From: Limonium bicolor
Taxonomy: Eukaryota > Streptophyta > Magnoliopsida > Caryophyllales > Plumbaginaceae
Direction of reading: 5' to 3'
Length of the DNA stretch: 64,000 nt
NCBI GenBank assembly: GCA_023374045.1
Contig: CM041777.1
Span: 464,161,827-464,225,826 of the forward strand
A model generated the notes under the pieces. That model ran no database searches, had not been told where the DNA came from, and was given only the letters and a program-made list of their open reading frames with translations. Positions 46,675-58,871 of this stretch are shown in pieces (the first letter of the stretch is position 1; every line of letters starts with the position of its first letter). The position numbers were made by a program, and so were the translations under genes.

Positions 46675-47070
46675 TGAATACCCCAAAGAATTATTAACTT
46701 AATTAATAAGGATTAAATTAAACCATGAGCACTAGTTGCTATAAATGTTATTGCATAAATATAGTCCAAAATGGACATTAAATTATACACTAAATCTCTA
46801 ATCAAAGAGAGAATGTCATTAAGGAGAAATCAACTCCCAAATTTAATATTACATGTAACATTACATGTATTAAATATCACTTATTGCACACATTTAGCTA
46901 CATAAATATTTATATAGTCTAAGCAAATCATATATATACATATATATATATATATCCATACATATATACATTTAAAACAAAATACCATAAGTCACCATGT
47001 AACACATAAATATAGCTATATAAATATACAACTTGTATATTACATTATTAAGAAAGGAAAAAAAAAAAAT

Positions 47071-47086
47071 CCCCCCCCCCCCCCCC
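47071..47086. repeat. Run of 16 C
   Basis: A 12-A run, T, then 16 C inside LTR F. The length is prone to sequencing error. Confidence 0.85.
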
Positions 47087-47904
47087 AATATCTCCATTGA
47101 TCGGCTGCATATGCTAAAATGAGGGAACAAAAAAAACAATGTTAGTAAATAAATAAACAATAAAGTAAAAACAAGTACATGTGCTAAATACCGCAAATAT
47201 GAATCTATAAATTACATAGATACTTTATATAGTCTAAAAATTATAGTTACAATATATAAATATTCATGTATATGCATTTGAAAAACCAAAATACTATAAG
47301 TCATTTGGTGATACATAACCATAATATTACTTGTACAATTTGTGACACATATAAGCTAATGAAAATATTTTGAACTCCCTCCAATTTTGTTGCAGACGAC
47401 AATCTGTTTAGAAAAAAAAATAGAAAGACAAATCAGACATTATTAGAGGTAAATAAGTAGGTATTATAATACAAATAAAGTACAAGACTTTCCTTTACCT
47501 TCCCATGCTTCTCGTTTTCTTAGCATAGACAGCAACTCCCATCCTTTCATAACAGAGAACAGTCCCCCCTACTCCGTTCCATGCGCATTCCAGTACTACT
47601 ACTACTTGTTCAACGGTAGCTTCCTCTCCTATCCCTCTTTCCTTCTCTCGTTTATTTTCCTGGGTAAACCTGTACATAAAACTCCAACTCCTCCCCTCTT
47701 GATTCCAAGTTGCGACCAAACAGCAGCAACAACAAGACAACCCTGCTCCTGTTACACACTCGGCTGCAACAGAGGAAAAACTCCAAACCGTTCATCCTCT
47801 TGCCTCTCCATAAGATAACAACAAACTTCCAAGCTTAAGCTCCCTTTCTTGGTTATTAATCAAAAAGGTAAACAAGCTTCTTCTCTTTCATTTTTCTCAC
47901 GGTT

Positions 47905-48215
47905 TGATAATTTCTACCGATTCGCAACCCCTGAATCACTCAACCTTCAACATTCGATGAACAAGAAAGATGGAATCTCACTGAAACTCACAGTGGACAA
48001 GAAAACCCTAGTGAAAGAAGAGCAAGAAAAAGGAACTTCTGTATTCTTTCTATTTGAGACAGGAAAAGAAAACTCTGTTTACATAAAAGACCCGTGACAG
48101 TCTCTTGACTTAAAATACTACCTAAAACCCGACGCAGCACAGACTTATATCAACAAAATAGTACCGTTACAAGAGAATGATATTTACATTGGTTTTAAAA
48201 TAAGTTATGGGAATA
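47905..48215 (-). repeat. 3' LTR of the Copia element
   Basis: It aligns with 53030-53339 and in element direction runs TATTCCC...TTATCA. The end adjacent to the flank is certain. The PPT-side end is uncertain: 38 bp (48216-48253) lie between the aligned block and the G-run, and may be LTR that the 5' copy has lost. Confidence 0.85.
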
Positions 48216-48253
48216 CTAGACTCAAAGGAATGTCGTCCTAATATACTCTAATA

Positions 48254-48269
48254 CCCCCCCCCCCCCTCA
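48254..48269 (-). promoter_or_regulatory. Polypurine tract of the Copia element
   Basis: In element direction TTGA followed by 13 G, then TATTAGAG. This is the expected PPT between RNase H and the 3' LTR. Confidence 0.75.
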
Positions 48270-48307
48270 AATCATGCAAGAATTGCATATTTGGCAAACC
48301 AAACAGA

Positions 48308-48968
48308 CTAAGGAACAGAAGTCCCCCAGTCCTTTAAAACCATCTTCATTATCAGTTGCGGATACTCCTTGCCAGGCAAAGTCTTAGTCAGCACATCAGC
48401 AAGCTGGTTCCGTGAATTGACAAACTCAACTGCAATAAGCCCTTCTTGCAGTTTCTGTCTGACATAATGAATGTCAACCTCAATATGCTTCGTTCTCTCG
48501 TGTAGAACAGGATTTCTGGCTATATGGATCGCTGACTGACTATCAGATCTCATAGGAACATGCTCTATACCTGAGACGCCAAGTTCATTCAACAATCTTG
48601 TGAGCCAACTAAGCTCCGCGGTCACTTGACGCATAGCCCTGTACTCTGATTCTGCAGAAGACAAGGCAACATAAGTTTGTTCTTTGATTTCCAAGACAAC
48701 GGGCTCCCTCCAAGGCAGATGAAATAACCGCTAATTGAATGTCTAGTATTTGGGCAACCAGCTCAATCAGCATCACAAACGCACCAAGATCAAAACTTTT
48801 TATATTATTAAACAGCAACCCATAGCCTAAGGTACCCTTGACATAGCGCAAGGTATGTAAAGCCGCTTCTAAATGCAAATCTGTCGGACAATGTAAGAAT
48901 TGGCTCAAGACATGTATAGCAAAGCTTAAATCTGGCCTAGTGTGTGAGAGAAAGCTGAGCCTACCCAC
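48308..48968 (-). pseudogene. Copia RNase H region (broken)
   Basis: Copia RNase H degrades the RNA strand during reverse transcription. In element order one frame (48968 to about 48770) has the RT-RH linker signature GRLSFLSHTRPDLSFAIHVL and LRYVKGT. Then comes CDAD with a stop where the family has W (DADWAG). The second frame (48694-48308) has LSSAESEYRA, SDSQSAI, RTKHIEVDIH and QLADVLTKTLPG, all hallmark Copia motifs. A frameshift and an in-frame TGA separate them, so it is inactive. The C-terminal end at 48308 lies just before the PPT. Confidence 0.92.
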
Positions 48969-48994
48969 AAGCTGCCTAAACAGGGTGGAATTTT

Positions 48995-49981
48995 CTAAGG
49001 GTTTTCCTCACCTTTCCTTAGTTTAACATTAAGATCGAGAGGACTAGCTACTGACTTCTTATCTTGACAATCAAAATCAGAAACTATGCCTTCAGTATAT
49101 ATTTTATGTAAAAGCACAATACCAGCAGGTGTATGAAGAAATTGCATTCCAAGAAACTCACTAAGCATCCCTAGATCTTTAATCTTAAATTTCTGGTCAA
49201 GCTCAAGTTTAATAGATTTTATTAAATGAATATCGTCTCCTATTATAAGTATATCATCGACATAAACCACTAGAAAACAAACTTTGCTTCCCACTCTTTT
49301 GATAAAAAGAGAGTAGTCATTCAAAGATTGAACAAAACCCAAGTTCTTTAAGAAATCACTCAATTTTTCATGCCATTGTCTAGAAGCCTGTTTTAAACCA
49401 TACAAAGATTTTCTCTAACTTACAAACTTGTTAGAACCCTCTAAGACATGCCCCTCTGGTATTTCCATATAAACATCTTCAACTAGGCCTTCATGCAAAA
49501 AGGCATTATTCACATCTAATTGCCCTATATGCCAGTTCATTTTGGAAGCTATTATAACTAAGGCCTTAATGGTGGTAAACTTAACAACCGAAGAAAAAGT
49601 CTCCAAATAATCTATGCCATATTTCTGTGTGAACTCCTTTGCTACCAACCTGGCTTTACATCTTTCTAGGCTGCCATCAGCATTATACTTGAACCTATAA
49701 ACCCATTTACATTTTATTGGTTTCTTTCCTACGGGTAAGTTGACTATATCCCAAGTTCTGTTTCTATCTAGAGCCTTAAACTCTTCAGAAATAGCTAACC
49801 TCCATCTAGAATCCTTGACTGCCTCAAAATAAGAGTTGGGTTCAGTTTCCTTAACCAGAAAAGTGCAAAAACAGGCATGATTCATATCAGCATCAGAAAG
49901 AAAACAAGCATTATTCCTGGGCAGTTTAGAGCAAGCAATAGTGTCACTGTCATTCAACATCACAACCAGAATCATGCTCAC
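48995..49981 (-). pseudogene. Copia reverse transcriptase (broken)
   Basis: The first frame (49981-49415) carries the conserved N-terminal RT block: W..A..EE..AL..N.TW, then KWVYRFKYNADGSLERCKAR, LVAKEFTQ.YGIDY.ETFS, and QLDVNNAFLHE with VYMEIPEG. The second frame (49405-48995) starts at the YGLKQASRQW motif and holds the catalytic YVDD (FLVVYVDDILIIG) followed by KIKDLG and FLGM. A short frameshift around 49405-49415 separates them. The motifs are well kept, but the protein is not continuous. It would act with a primer tRNA to copy element RNA. Confidence 0.94.
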
Positions 49982-50206
49982 AGTTCTTATCAGAGCTAAT
50001 AATTTCAGAACCTAACTTAGAAATTCTGCTAAGCAATATTTGAGAAAAGAGATCAGGAGGATACTTATCTGAATTGTCGAGTAAAGATTGACCAACTATG
50101 TAATCTTCAAGATGCCTTGGGGGGTGCCTTTCTTTGGATGAGCGCCTTAAGGAATTCTCTTGCTGAATTTCAGTCTGAATGTATGTCTATATCTCGGCAT
50201 CACCAA

Positions 50207-51475
50207 CTACATCAAGCTAGGTCCTTTCATGACCTTCAGGTTCTGTTCTGCTTCTACTATTGGTGAGATATAGTGATCTTCATTAGATTTTTTTGCATTG
50301 ATAACGGCTGGAATGGCCCCATCATGCTCCTCTGAATTTGAACTAGTTCTTATTTGTTCATCATCACACTTATAAACAAAAGGGTTAGAAACATTTTCAA
50401 GTATGGTGTAGTCCTTGTTTGGATTATCAGCAAGGGTAATGTTTCTAAATGGGTAAAGATTTTCATGGAATACAACATCTCTATTGTAAATGATGGAATT
50501 GTTATCAATGTCAAAGATTTTGTATCCTTTCTTACCGTGAGCATAACCAAGAAAAACACCTTTGATGGACTTAGAAGCAAATTTGTCATGTTGATTTTTA
50601 TTAATGTTAGCAAAACAAAGGCATCCAAAACATCTTAAATCATCATAAATAGGTCTGGATTTATAAATGACTTCAAAAGGTATCTTATTGCTGATGCTGG
50701 AAAGTGGCATTCTATTTATGAGAAAGACATCCATTTGCACACTATCACCCCAAAATTTCAGAGGCAAACCAGAATGGAACATAAGTGCTCTTGCAGTTTC
50801 AAGAATGTGCCTATGTTTTCTCTCCATAACACCATTCTGTTGTGGAGTGTGAACACATGTAGTTTGGTGGACAATGCCATGTTTCTTTAAATAATCAGAT
50901 GCAGATTTGGAACTTCCTAGTTCATAAGCGTTGTCAGTTCTAAGAACCTTGACTTTCCTACCAAATATGTTTGGATCATTTCAAAGAAATTAATAATTAT
51001 CCCAAAATAATCAAATTTAGAAGAACACAAGTGAACCCAGGTTGCCCTGCTCTTGTCATCAACAAGGGTGAGAAAGTATGAATGACCATCATAGGTTTTG
51101 GTCCTATAAGGACCCCAGAGATCAGCATGTATCAACTCAAAAAATATCATTGCTTTTAATGGTGCTAGACATAAAGGTTAATATGTGACTTTTTGACCTA
51201 CTACAGGATTCACATACAAACTACTTGTGTTTCAATTCAGAATCTAGCAAATCAAGCATGAAAAGTTTATTTTTGGGCAAATGGCCCAATCTATGATGCC
51301 AAAGAGAGACTTTATCGCTACAATCGAAACCTAGACTAATCATTCTATTGTTACATTCCAAGGAAGTATGCTCCTTATCTTGGGTCCTATTATGATCGTC
51401 ATCCAAGGTGTACAGGCCCCTGTAAATCTTCCCAATTTGGACTGCACTATTTCCTTCACAATCGTGATAAAACAT
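50207..51475 (-). pseudogene. Copia integrase with GAG-pre-integrase region (broken)
   Basis: Integrase inserts element cDNA into chromosomes. The pre-integrase zinc-type segment LWHHRLGHLPKNKL is in 51475-51221. The catalytic core starts HADLWGPYRTKTYDGHSYFL with LVDDKSR (51150-50917), continues DNAYELG near 50940 and [15 protein letters not shown] near 50830, and gives the D, D, E triad positions. The C-terminal part ([35 protein letters not shown]) follows to 50207. Frame changes near 51221 and between 50917 and 50946 break it. About 225 bp of unreadable linker (49982-50206) separates it from RT. Confidence 0.92.
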
Positions 51476-51753
51476 GATTGAGAATCGAATATAAATTTTC
51501 CTCCCATATGTTCACTCAGCTTGCTAACAGAAATTAAATTAAATTTAAAGCTTGGAACGAACAAGACATCTTTAAGCAAGATTAAGGGACTAATTCTAAT
51601 GTTTCCAATGATTTTAACATATTGAGGATGGCCATCAGGCATCCCAACAACATGCGGCAGTTCTAGAGCAGAATAATGATCAAATAATTCCAAGCATCCA
51701 CACATATGATCGGAGGCATCAGTATCAAGAATCCAATCAAAAGCATCAAACAA
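51340..51753 (-). pseudogene. Copia aspartic protease (catalytic motif altered)
   Basis: The protease cuts the polyprotein. WILDTDASDHMC is the active-site stretch: Copia proteases have D-[ST]-G-A-[ST]-[DN]-H, and here the glycine is aspartate (DTDAS), which should disable it. Next come LPHVVGMPDG and LLKDVLFVPSFKFNLISVSKL, typical Copia protease continuation. The frame then shifts into the pre-integrase segment around 51475. Confidence 0.92.
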
Positions 51754-51762
51754 TTAACTTTC

Positions 51763-52946
51763 TCAATACTCATGGTATGGTGCGTGCTGTAATTTAAAAG
51801 AAAGGGTGCGAGAAACGTTACCCACAAACCCACAGTTTGAAGAACTACCAGGTTGTGAATCTCTCTTGCTTGGAACAGATTTACTGATGTAGTCCACTAG
51901 CTTAGCTACTTGCTCCGCGGATATAATTCCTCCAAAGGGGTCATTTGGGATGACCTTTTGTTCTTCATCTTGCTGTTCCAAACCGTTGACCGCATTAGCG
52001 CTACCTTTTCTTACTTTAGGGTTTCTCCATCCTTGAGGATACCCTACCTTCTGATAACATCTCTCTTCAGTGTGGCCTGGCTTATTGCAGTATGAACATT
52101 GCAGGTTGTTCCGTTTGGGACCTCCACCTTGAAATCTTGATTGGTTCCTTTTGGTTTGATCAGCGGCGAAGGAGAGCGAGTTTGATTCTGAAGAATTTGG
52201 GGTGGAGAGACGCTTTTGCCTTTCCTCTTGAATCAGCAACGAAAATACTTCCGCAATCTGAGGTAATGGTTTAATCATGAGAATATTACCTCGTATTGCA
52301 CTGTATTTCTTGTTCATCCCCATTAGAAGCTTGATTACGCGCTGCTCTCTGACGTACTCGGTGAATTTCTTGGACACCTCGCAGGTGCAATTCTGACAGA
52401 CGCACCCCGGAATGGTTTTTGTCGCGTCAATTTCACCCCACACCTTCTTCAGTAGTCGCAAATGCTTGGATGTTGATGCTGCTTGGGTGTTGACTCTCCA
52501 GAGCGTAGATCCTCGTGGCGTCTGATGCATTGTCGGAAACATAACTCCTTCCAGATTTTGGCAGTAGATGGCGCAAAATAGGACGCTTTCGGCTATGTTC
52601 TTTTTCGAGTGCCATCAATAGCCAGGCCCTTACCATCGAGTCGCATCGGGTCCATGCTCGTGCCTTTTGGACGGAGTCAAGGGTTTCTTTAGGGTTCCAT
52701 CAATGAACCCCAATTTATTCTTGGCTCCAATGGCGATCATCATCTGCATCTTCCAGCAGGGAATCCGATGCCTCCGAATTTGCTTGCCAGCACCGTGCCT
52801 GGTTACTCAGAGCTTCCCATATACAAGGGGTCATCTTGGACGCTACTGGTGTTTGATTCGCCGCCGATCTTTCACCCGCCGATGATAGTGTCTTGAATCT
52901 CGTTTCCTCTGTCTTGAATCTCCTTTTCTTCGTCACCGGTCGCCAT
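51763..52946 (-). pseudogene. Copia gag (broken)
   Basis: Gag forms the virus-like particle. The likely start is the ATG at 52946 (MATGDEEKE), which hits a stop after about 25 codons. Pieces of the capsid-like domain follow in other frames: PLYMGSSE-like sequence near 52820 and MVRAWLLMALEKE at 52636. The longest piece (52542-51763) has VKLLMGMN-like and RGNILMIKPLP..AEVFSLL..EE segments and the zinc knuckle CSYCNKPGHTEERC (CX2CX4HX4C) for RNA binding. Several shifts and stops show it is dead. Confidence 0.9.
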
Positions 52947-53017
52947 CTTCAATCAGTTCGATGCGAGGGAATTAGGTTAGCATGGCAGCGGGAGTCACTT
53001 CGTTATGTCAAAATGAA

Positions 53018-53029
53018 GCTCTGATACCA
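53018..53029 (-). promoter_or_regulatory. Primer-binding site of the Copia element
   Basis: The minus strand reads TGGTATCAGAGC directly after the 5' LTR end (TTATCA at 53030), complementary to tRNA-iMet. Confidence 0.96.
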
Positions 53030-53339
53030 TGATAATTTCTACCGATTCGCAACCCCTGAATCACTCAACGTTCAACCTTCGATGAACAAGAAAGATGGAA
53101 TCTCACTGAAACTCACAGTGGACAAGAAAAACCTAGCGAAAGAAGAGCAAGAAAAGAAACTTCTGTATTCTTTCTATTAGAGACAGGAAAAGAAAACTCT
53201 GTTTACATAAAAGACCCGTGACAGTCTCATGACTAAAAACACTACCTAAAACCCAACGCAGCACAGACTTATATCTACAAAATAGTACCGTTACAAGAGA
53301 ATGATATTTACATTAGTTTTTAAATAAGTTATGGGAATG
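53030..53339 (-). repeat. 5' LTR of the Copia element
   Basis: A 310-bp partner of 47905-48215, with about a dozen differences. In element direction it begins CATTCCC, against TATTCCC in the 3' LTR, and ends TTATCA. The candidate target-site duplication CGGTT follows at 53340-53344. Confidence 0.88.
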
Positions 53340-54681
53340 CGGTTTTCTCTTCTTCCAGCACCTTTTTCTGCTACGTCCATACTTCATCCCAGCCTTCCTT
53401 TCCTTGTGGCAACAACAGCAGCAAACAACCCAGCTTGAATTCCATTCTTGGTTCATAACAGTAACAAAAAGAACTGCACCACTTCTCTAGTTCCAGCAAT
53501 AATCGAGAGCTGAAACAAGGTGAGGACTCACTTCTCCTTTCTTCCTTATAGCAGTCCGAAGATACTACCTGACACCACCCTTTTTCCTGCTCCTTCATGA
53601 TCTTATATAAGGCCATTCCCAGCCCTGTTTTGGAGCCAAAACTGCAACCAAGGAGCACGAAGAAAAGGGTACAACAACAAGGTAAAAATTCTAGAGAATC
53701 CATGGCTGTTAAGCCCTTGTCTTTTCTTGTTGATTTTACCCAAAAACTGAGGTGGTCCTTTCTATTTTTAGATGACTGAAAGCAACTCCTAAAACTCTTC
53801 AAATCCAATGTAAAGAACCATCTCTTAATTTCACAAATTCTGTCTTTGAAACCCCCATAATCTAGCTACTTTAAGAGGGTGTTAACTAAGCTCTTTCCTT
53901 GGCTATATGTAAACTGGAAGGGGTGTGGTATAGCCGTGAGTTGTGGAGTGGATTACAAGGAAGAAAATCAATTATTGGAAGGTAAATGCCCCTTTAAGAG
54001 CTATAAGTCTTATTATTAATTTAAGAGAATTTTAATACAAATATAATTAATTCTATGTGTAAAAATATGGCCGTGAAGTGTGGTGTGGCTGGTGAAGAAA
54101 TTCTTGGTGATTAAATTCAAGTAAGTGTTCTTAAACTCTTGATAATGTTTTAAGTAAATTAGTTTGGAAAATAAAATGGACCGAGAGCATGTATGTATAT
54201 GGGTGTAGTTTAAATCCTAAAAATGTGTAAATAATTATGGTGAATTTAGTTGGTGTGTACATAAGTATGATGACCTATGAAAACTATGTTGTAAATTAAA
54301 TGTGGAAGAAAAATAAATTTAAGTGGCGAAATGCAAAATTTGTACAAAGCCGTGAACTAGTATTTTATTTGGAGGTATTTTGATGTCAATTAATGGTTAA
54401 GGACATGCTATGTTTAAGCCATGTATTTAGGCATTTTTATCTTGTTTTTTTAAAGCTTTAAATAATGACTATTGAATTTTTGGGGATGATTTAATAGACT
54501 GTGTAAATTCTGGTGCAAAATATAATTATAGTGAGCAAAGATCACTTAGGGATATCTTAGATGGATATTAGTAATTTTAGGTGTTGCTTGAATTCGCAAA
54601 TTCTACTGTACGGCTGGTCTGTGCACAATACCGTGCAGACTGTCCAGTTGGCATTCCCAACATAGTACAGCTTTGTCCATT

Positions 54682-55918
54682 TGGCAGTCCAGTCAGCTGT
54701 TGACTGGACAGTTTTGCTGACTGAATTATCTTTTTACTATATTAACTTTAATTAGTTGTAACTTTTAATATATAAGTCAAAAATGTAAAATATTATATCA
54801 TTGTTCACCTAAATCTGAGATCTTCAAAACAAGACCAGTCATGGATATGTTTTGACAACTTTAAAAAAAAATTATTTTTTACATGTTATAATGATACACT
54901 AACATGATAATATGATTCATTAATTTTGATATTATGATTCATTAAAATTGATATTATGATTTACTAACTAATAAGTGGTAAATTAGATACACACTTTGGA
55001 ATCGATAAAAATTTTTTTTTGTATTGTATTATTATTGTATGGTGTATTTTAAACCTTATATGGTGAATCATGTATTTTCCGTACATACCAAATTTGTTTT
55101 GTGTTGTATTATTGTTTAATTTTTTATTTTTATATATTTACGTTGATACACTAAAATGATGATATGATTCATTAACTTTGATATTATGATTCATTAACTA
55201 ATAAGTGGTGAGTTAGATAACAAACTTCGGAACCGATAAAAAAACATTATTGTTTTGTAGTGTATTATTATTATTGTATGGTGCTATTTAAATCTTATAT
55301 GTTCATACATACCAAAATATTGTTTTGTATTGCATTATTGTTTAAATTTTTTTAGTTTTATATGTTTGTGATGATACACTAAAATGAAGATATGATTCAT
55401 TAATTTTGATATTATGATTCATTAAAACTGATATTATGATTCATTAACTAACAAGTAGTGAATTAGATAACAAACTTGAAACTATTAATGAATCATTATT
55501 GTGACATATTATTATTATTATTGTTTTGTGGTGTTTTATTATTATTTATATGATGTATTTTAAATCTTGTATAGTGAATCATATATTTTTTTAACATACC
55601 GATTTCAAAACAGATAATGAATCATTATTGTTTTGTAGTGTATTATTATTGTTGTATGGTGTATTTTTAAACTGTATCTGGTGAATCAAGTATGGTCGAT
55701 ATGAATAGATATATACATATAAAAAATATAAAATTTTAAAGTTGTCAAAACATATCCATGTCTAGTCTTGTTTTGAACAGCTTGAATTTAGATGAAAAAT
55801 GATATATTTTTTTTCATTTTGGACTTATATTTTAAAAGTTATAACCAATTGAAGTTAATATAATAAAAAGGCAGCCCAGTTAGCAAAATAGTCCAGTCAG
55901 CTGCTGACTGGACTGCCA
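54682..55918. mobile_element. Non-autonomous TIR element (1.24 kb) in LTR F
   Basis: Inverted termini of about 200 bp begin TGGCAGTCCAGTCAGC and face each other (54682 to about 54880, and about 55722-55918). A short palindrome GTCCAGTCAGC..TGACTGGAC sits within each end. CATT flanks both sides (54678-54681 and 55919-55922), a possible 4-bp target duplication. The interior is AT-rich with three tandem units and has no coding capacity, so it is MITE-like. The transposon superfamily is not recognised. It is not CACTA, because the ends do not fit. Confidence 0.65.
54892..55690. repeat. Three units of about 230-250 bp inside the TIR element
   Basis: Units starting near 54892, 55144 and 55371 share GATACACTAA, ATATGATTCATTAA, GATATTATGATTCATTAA, AGTGGT.A.TTAGATA and TGTATTATTATTGTATGGTG. 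They are diverged and extremely AT-rich. Confidence 0.75.
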
Positions 55919-58758
55919 CATTAGGTAGGCCGCGTATAGTCCCGGTACGGACGCGCTGCATGATCGACATGCTGGCTTGAATTAGGAATAAGGCTATAAG
56001 GTGTTTTAAATTATTATAAACTTTATAAGTATCTAAATAAACAAAAAATTAATTATGGGGTCAAAACATGATTAAATAAAATATAGGGCACCAAATAGAA
56101 TTAAAAACCGTGAGGAACATTTTTAGGGATTTTAGAACATATAATATGAATTTTATGAAATTAAGGTGTTAAATGTAAAACTAGAGAAAAGATCGGGGCA
56201 ATTTCGTAAATAATACCAATCTGGTCAAAGAAATAAATTAGGTGGTCAACCTTGACCACATGAGAGGGTTGACCCAAATAGAATGATAAAAATAATCATT
56301 TTGGGTATTTTAAGAAATAATAAGTTAAAAATAACATTTATAAAAAGAAATGGGGTGTTTATGTAATTACCAAAAAATATAGGTGTTGGATTATGGATAT
56401 TGGGACCCTAGGGGTCTATTTGAATATTAAATAATTTTTGGGTTAATTTTAATGGTTTGATTAATTTCGGATTATAAGATATAGTTTAAGTGTTAAAAAG
56501 TAACATTTATAAAACTTATGTGGGCAATATGGTAATTTCCGAAAATTATGGGTTGAAATAAGATTTAATAAAGTTAAAGGGCTGCTCGGAAGCTTGGGAA
56601 AATATATTGTGTGGTTCTTGGAATTAAATAAATCAATAGGTATAACATAAAGTTTTGATATACCGAACAGATGTGGCCTGTTTAGAATTAAGGAAAATAT
56701 TGGGTTAGTTTTTGGTATTTAAAATAATTGAATTGTATAATATAAAGTTTTAGGTATTAAATTGTAAACTTACAAAATAAAGGGGGTTATAGTGTGATTA
56801 AGAGAAATAGATGGGTGAGCAAATAAATCTGAATGTACAGTGGGGCTGCTCGCAAATACATACATATATATATGTATATTATAAGGTTTGAATATCTTAG
56901 GTTATAAGTTAATAAGGTTAATAATAAAATATAATATATGGGATAGTTTGTAGATAATCAAAACATGTGGGAAGGTAAAGAGATTTCAAAAATATACTAG
57001 TGCTTTTTGGTATTATGTACATGATATAAGTATATGATAATGTTTGAAAACCTTAGATCATAAATTAACAAGATTAGAAATATAGTAAATATGATATATG
57101 AGTTAACTTTATAAATAATCAAAATGAATGGGTAAATATTGGAATTTACCGAATATATATGTGGGTTGTTTTGGGAATTATTAACATGTGGACAGAATAT
57201 ACTATAAGGTTGGGATGGCATAATTTGACTTTATACTAAAGTATAAAAGAGTATATTATAAAGCAGTTATTAAGGAATAATATGCCTTTTAAACATTCAC
57301 ATAAAATAAAGGGTTTAAGTTGGGAATTTTGAAAGTATAATGTATAATTACGGACTATATGATATGAGGAACTTAAAGATGAGTGAAATATTTTGTATAG
57401 TATTACGATAAGTGTTAATGAGGAATTATAAATAGAAGTCACAAATAATTAATGTGAACTTCAAATAAATGAGGGATAAATTTATTGTGGGAAAGGAACT
57501 CTATAATTCATATCATACGAATTTACAATGAGGAATGAGGGTATAATATGGTTAACAAATCAGATAAGGGGATTATACTATTACAAGTAGAAACGAGGAT
57601 ATAACGACAACTACGTTATAAACATATACAAGTATATAGTATTTATACATGCGCGTAGAAAAGGATACGTAAACGATAACGTATATTAACAACCAGAATT
57701 TATGCGCGCATAAGTATATATTAATGTCCATGCAAGCTCGTAATTAGGATTACGTAAATTATTCCTTATAACGAAAGGGTGTAGACTAAGGGCATGCAAG
57801 TACGTAAATGTTATTCTCGCATGCACGCATCCCGGTGAATACATGAACAGTTTAAGAACAAAACTTCCACGTAAATAATATTTTACCGTAGCAACTGTTA
57901 TATACTCGTGAACAATAACGAGTAACTCAACCTAATTTCCTAGGATTAACGAGCACCAAGTTGAACGAGAAAACAACTAAGAGATTAGCTACGGGATGGA
58001 AGTTAGAGTTTGGTCTAGGATGATTGAGTGAGTTCGGGATTATTGACACTGATATTAGAACAATGGATATTCCAGAGGTACGGGTTGGTAGATACGAGAT
58101 TTACGAGCGCTAGGGGATACGCGAGGGCTGTCACGCTAGCGTTTCAACGGTGTACGGTATGTGGACGGTGTGGTCTGAATTGACCTGAGGAAGGGTTCAT
58201 ACATTATTGTGTGTTTAAGAATGTTGTGTGTATGCTTGTGCATGTTTGTGTGAATTAAGGATGTATACATGATTGTTTATTTTGCACTGCCATGATTATG
58301 CATGAACGTCCATTCGGACTAATACTACGTCGACTATAGATCGACTTATATAAAATACATATGCGAGCAAGAATAAGTGGTTGTTACCCGACGTAATACG
58401 TATAGTATTATAATTAAACACTAACCTAAGTAAAACACTTAGGTACGAGACACGAATGTCAGTCTCTAGAGCTTGGATCTCAAACATGAATGTAACCTAG
58501 ACTATTTCTAGGAAGTGCGTAAGACCCCGAGGGCTGCCATAAATAATATGAACTCTCCATAATCTAATACTCTACTTGAGGTAACTGATTAACAAATTAA
58601 TCACATGATGGAAGTTTGGTGTATGAGGGAACCCAGTGTAGACTCGGTCTTGCTGGTTGCGCATAGTGATCACAACAGAGTGGATGACTGGTACAGGTCT
58701 ACTCACATAGTACTCCATTCGATCGCATAGATCATTGGACGGAGTCCCCACGTAAAGG

Positions 58759-58871
58759 ATGGCTACGGCCATTGGTGTCCCGCCATATAATAGGTGACAT
58801 AAGGAGGTTCGAAGTTCCCGCGTTATGGGATATGGTTACTACCATTGGTGTCCCGCCATATAATAGGTGAC
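58759..58871. repeat. Duplicated 40-bp block, 73 bp apart
   Basis: 58759-58798 and 58832-58871 both read ATTGGTGTCCCGCCATATAA in their middle and end AATAGGTGAC. A related GGCTACTGCCATTGGCGTT block is in the tandem repeat at 12485-13134. This is a recurring module of the LTR 3' part. Confidence 0.85.

Larger units (their letters stand above)
47905..53339 (-). mobile_element. Copia LTR retrotransposon inserted in LTR F
   Basis: A 5.4-kb minus-strand element: 5' LTR 53030-53339, PBS, gag, protease, integrase, reverse transcriptase, RNase H, G-rich PPT, 3' LTR 47905-48215. Integrase before reverse transcriptase identifies Copia. A probable 5-bp target-site duplication, CGGTT, lies at 47900-47904 and 53340-53344. 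LTR divergence is roughly 4% by eye, so it is older than elements A and D. Every gene is broken. Lineage is tentative; the TTAGAGTATATTAGGA beside the PPT resembles Ale/Retrofit-type elements. Confidence 0.93.

Noticed and set aside
47606..48097. Two small plus-strand frames (70 and 82 codons) near the Copia end
   Set aside because: The second runs through the Copia 3' LTR and the insertion junction; the first is low-complexity LTR F sequence.
54682..55918. CACTA transposon
   Set aside because: The ends read TGGCAG, not CACTA, and the flank match is not a 3-bp duplication.
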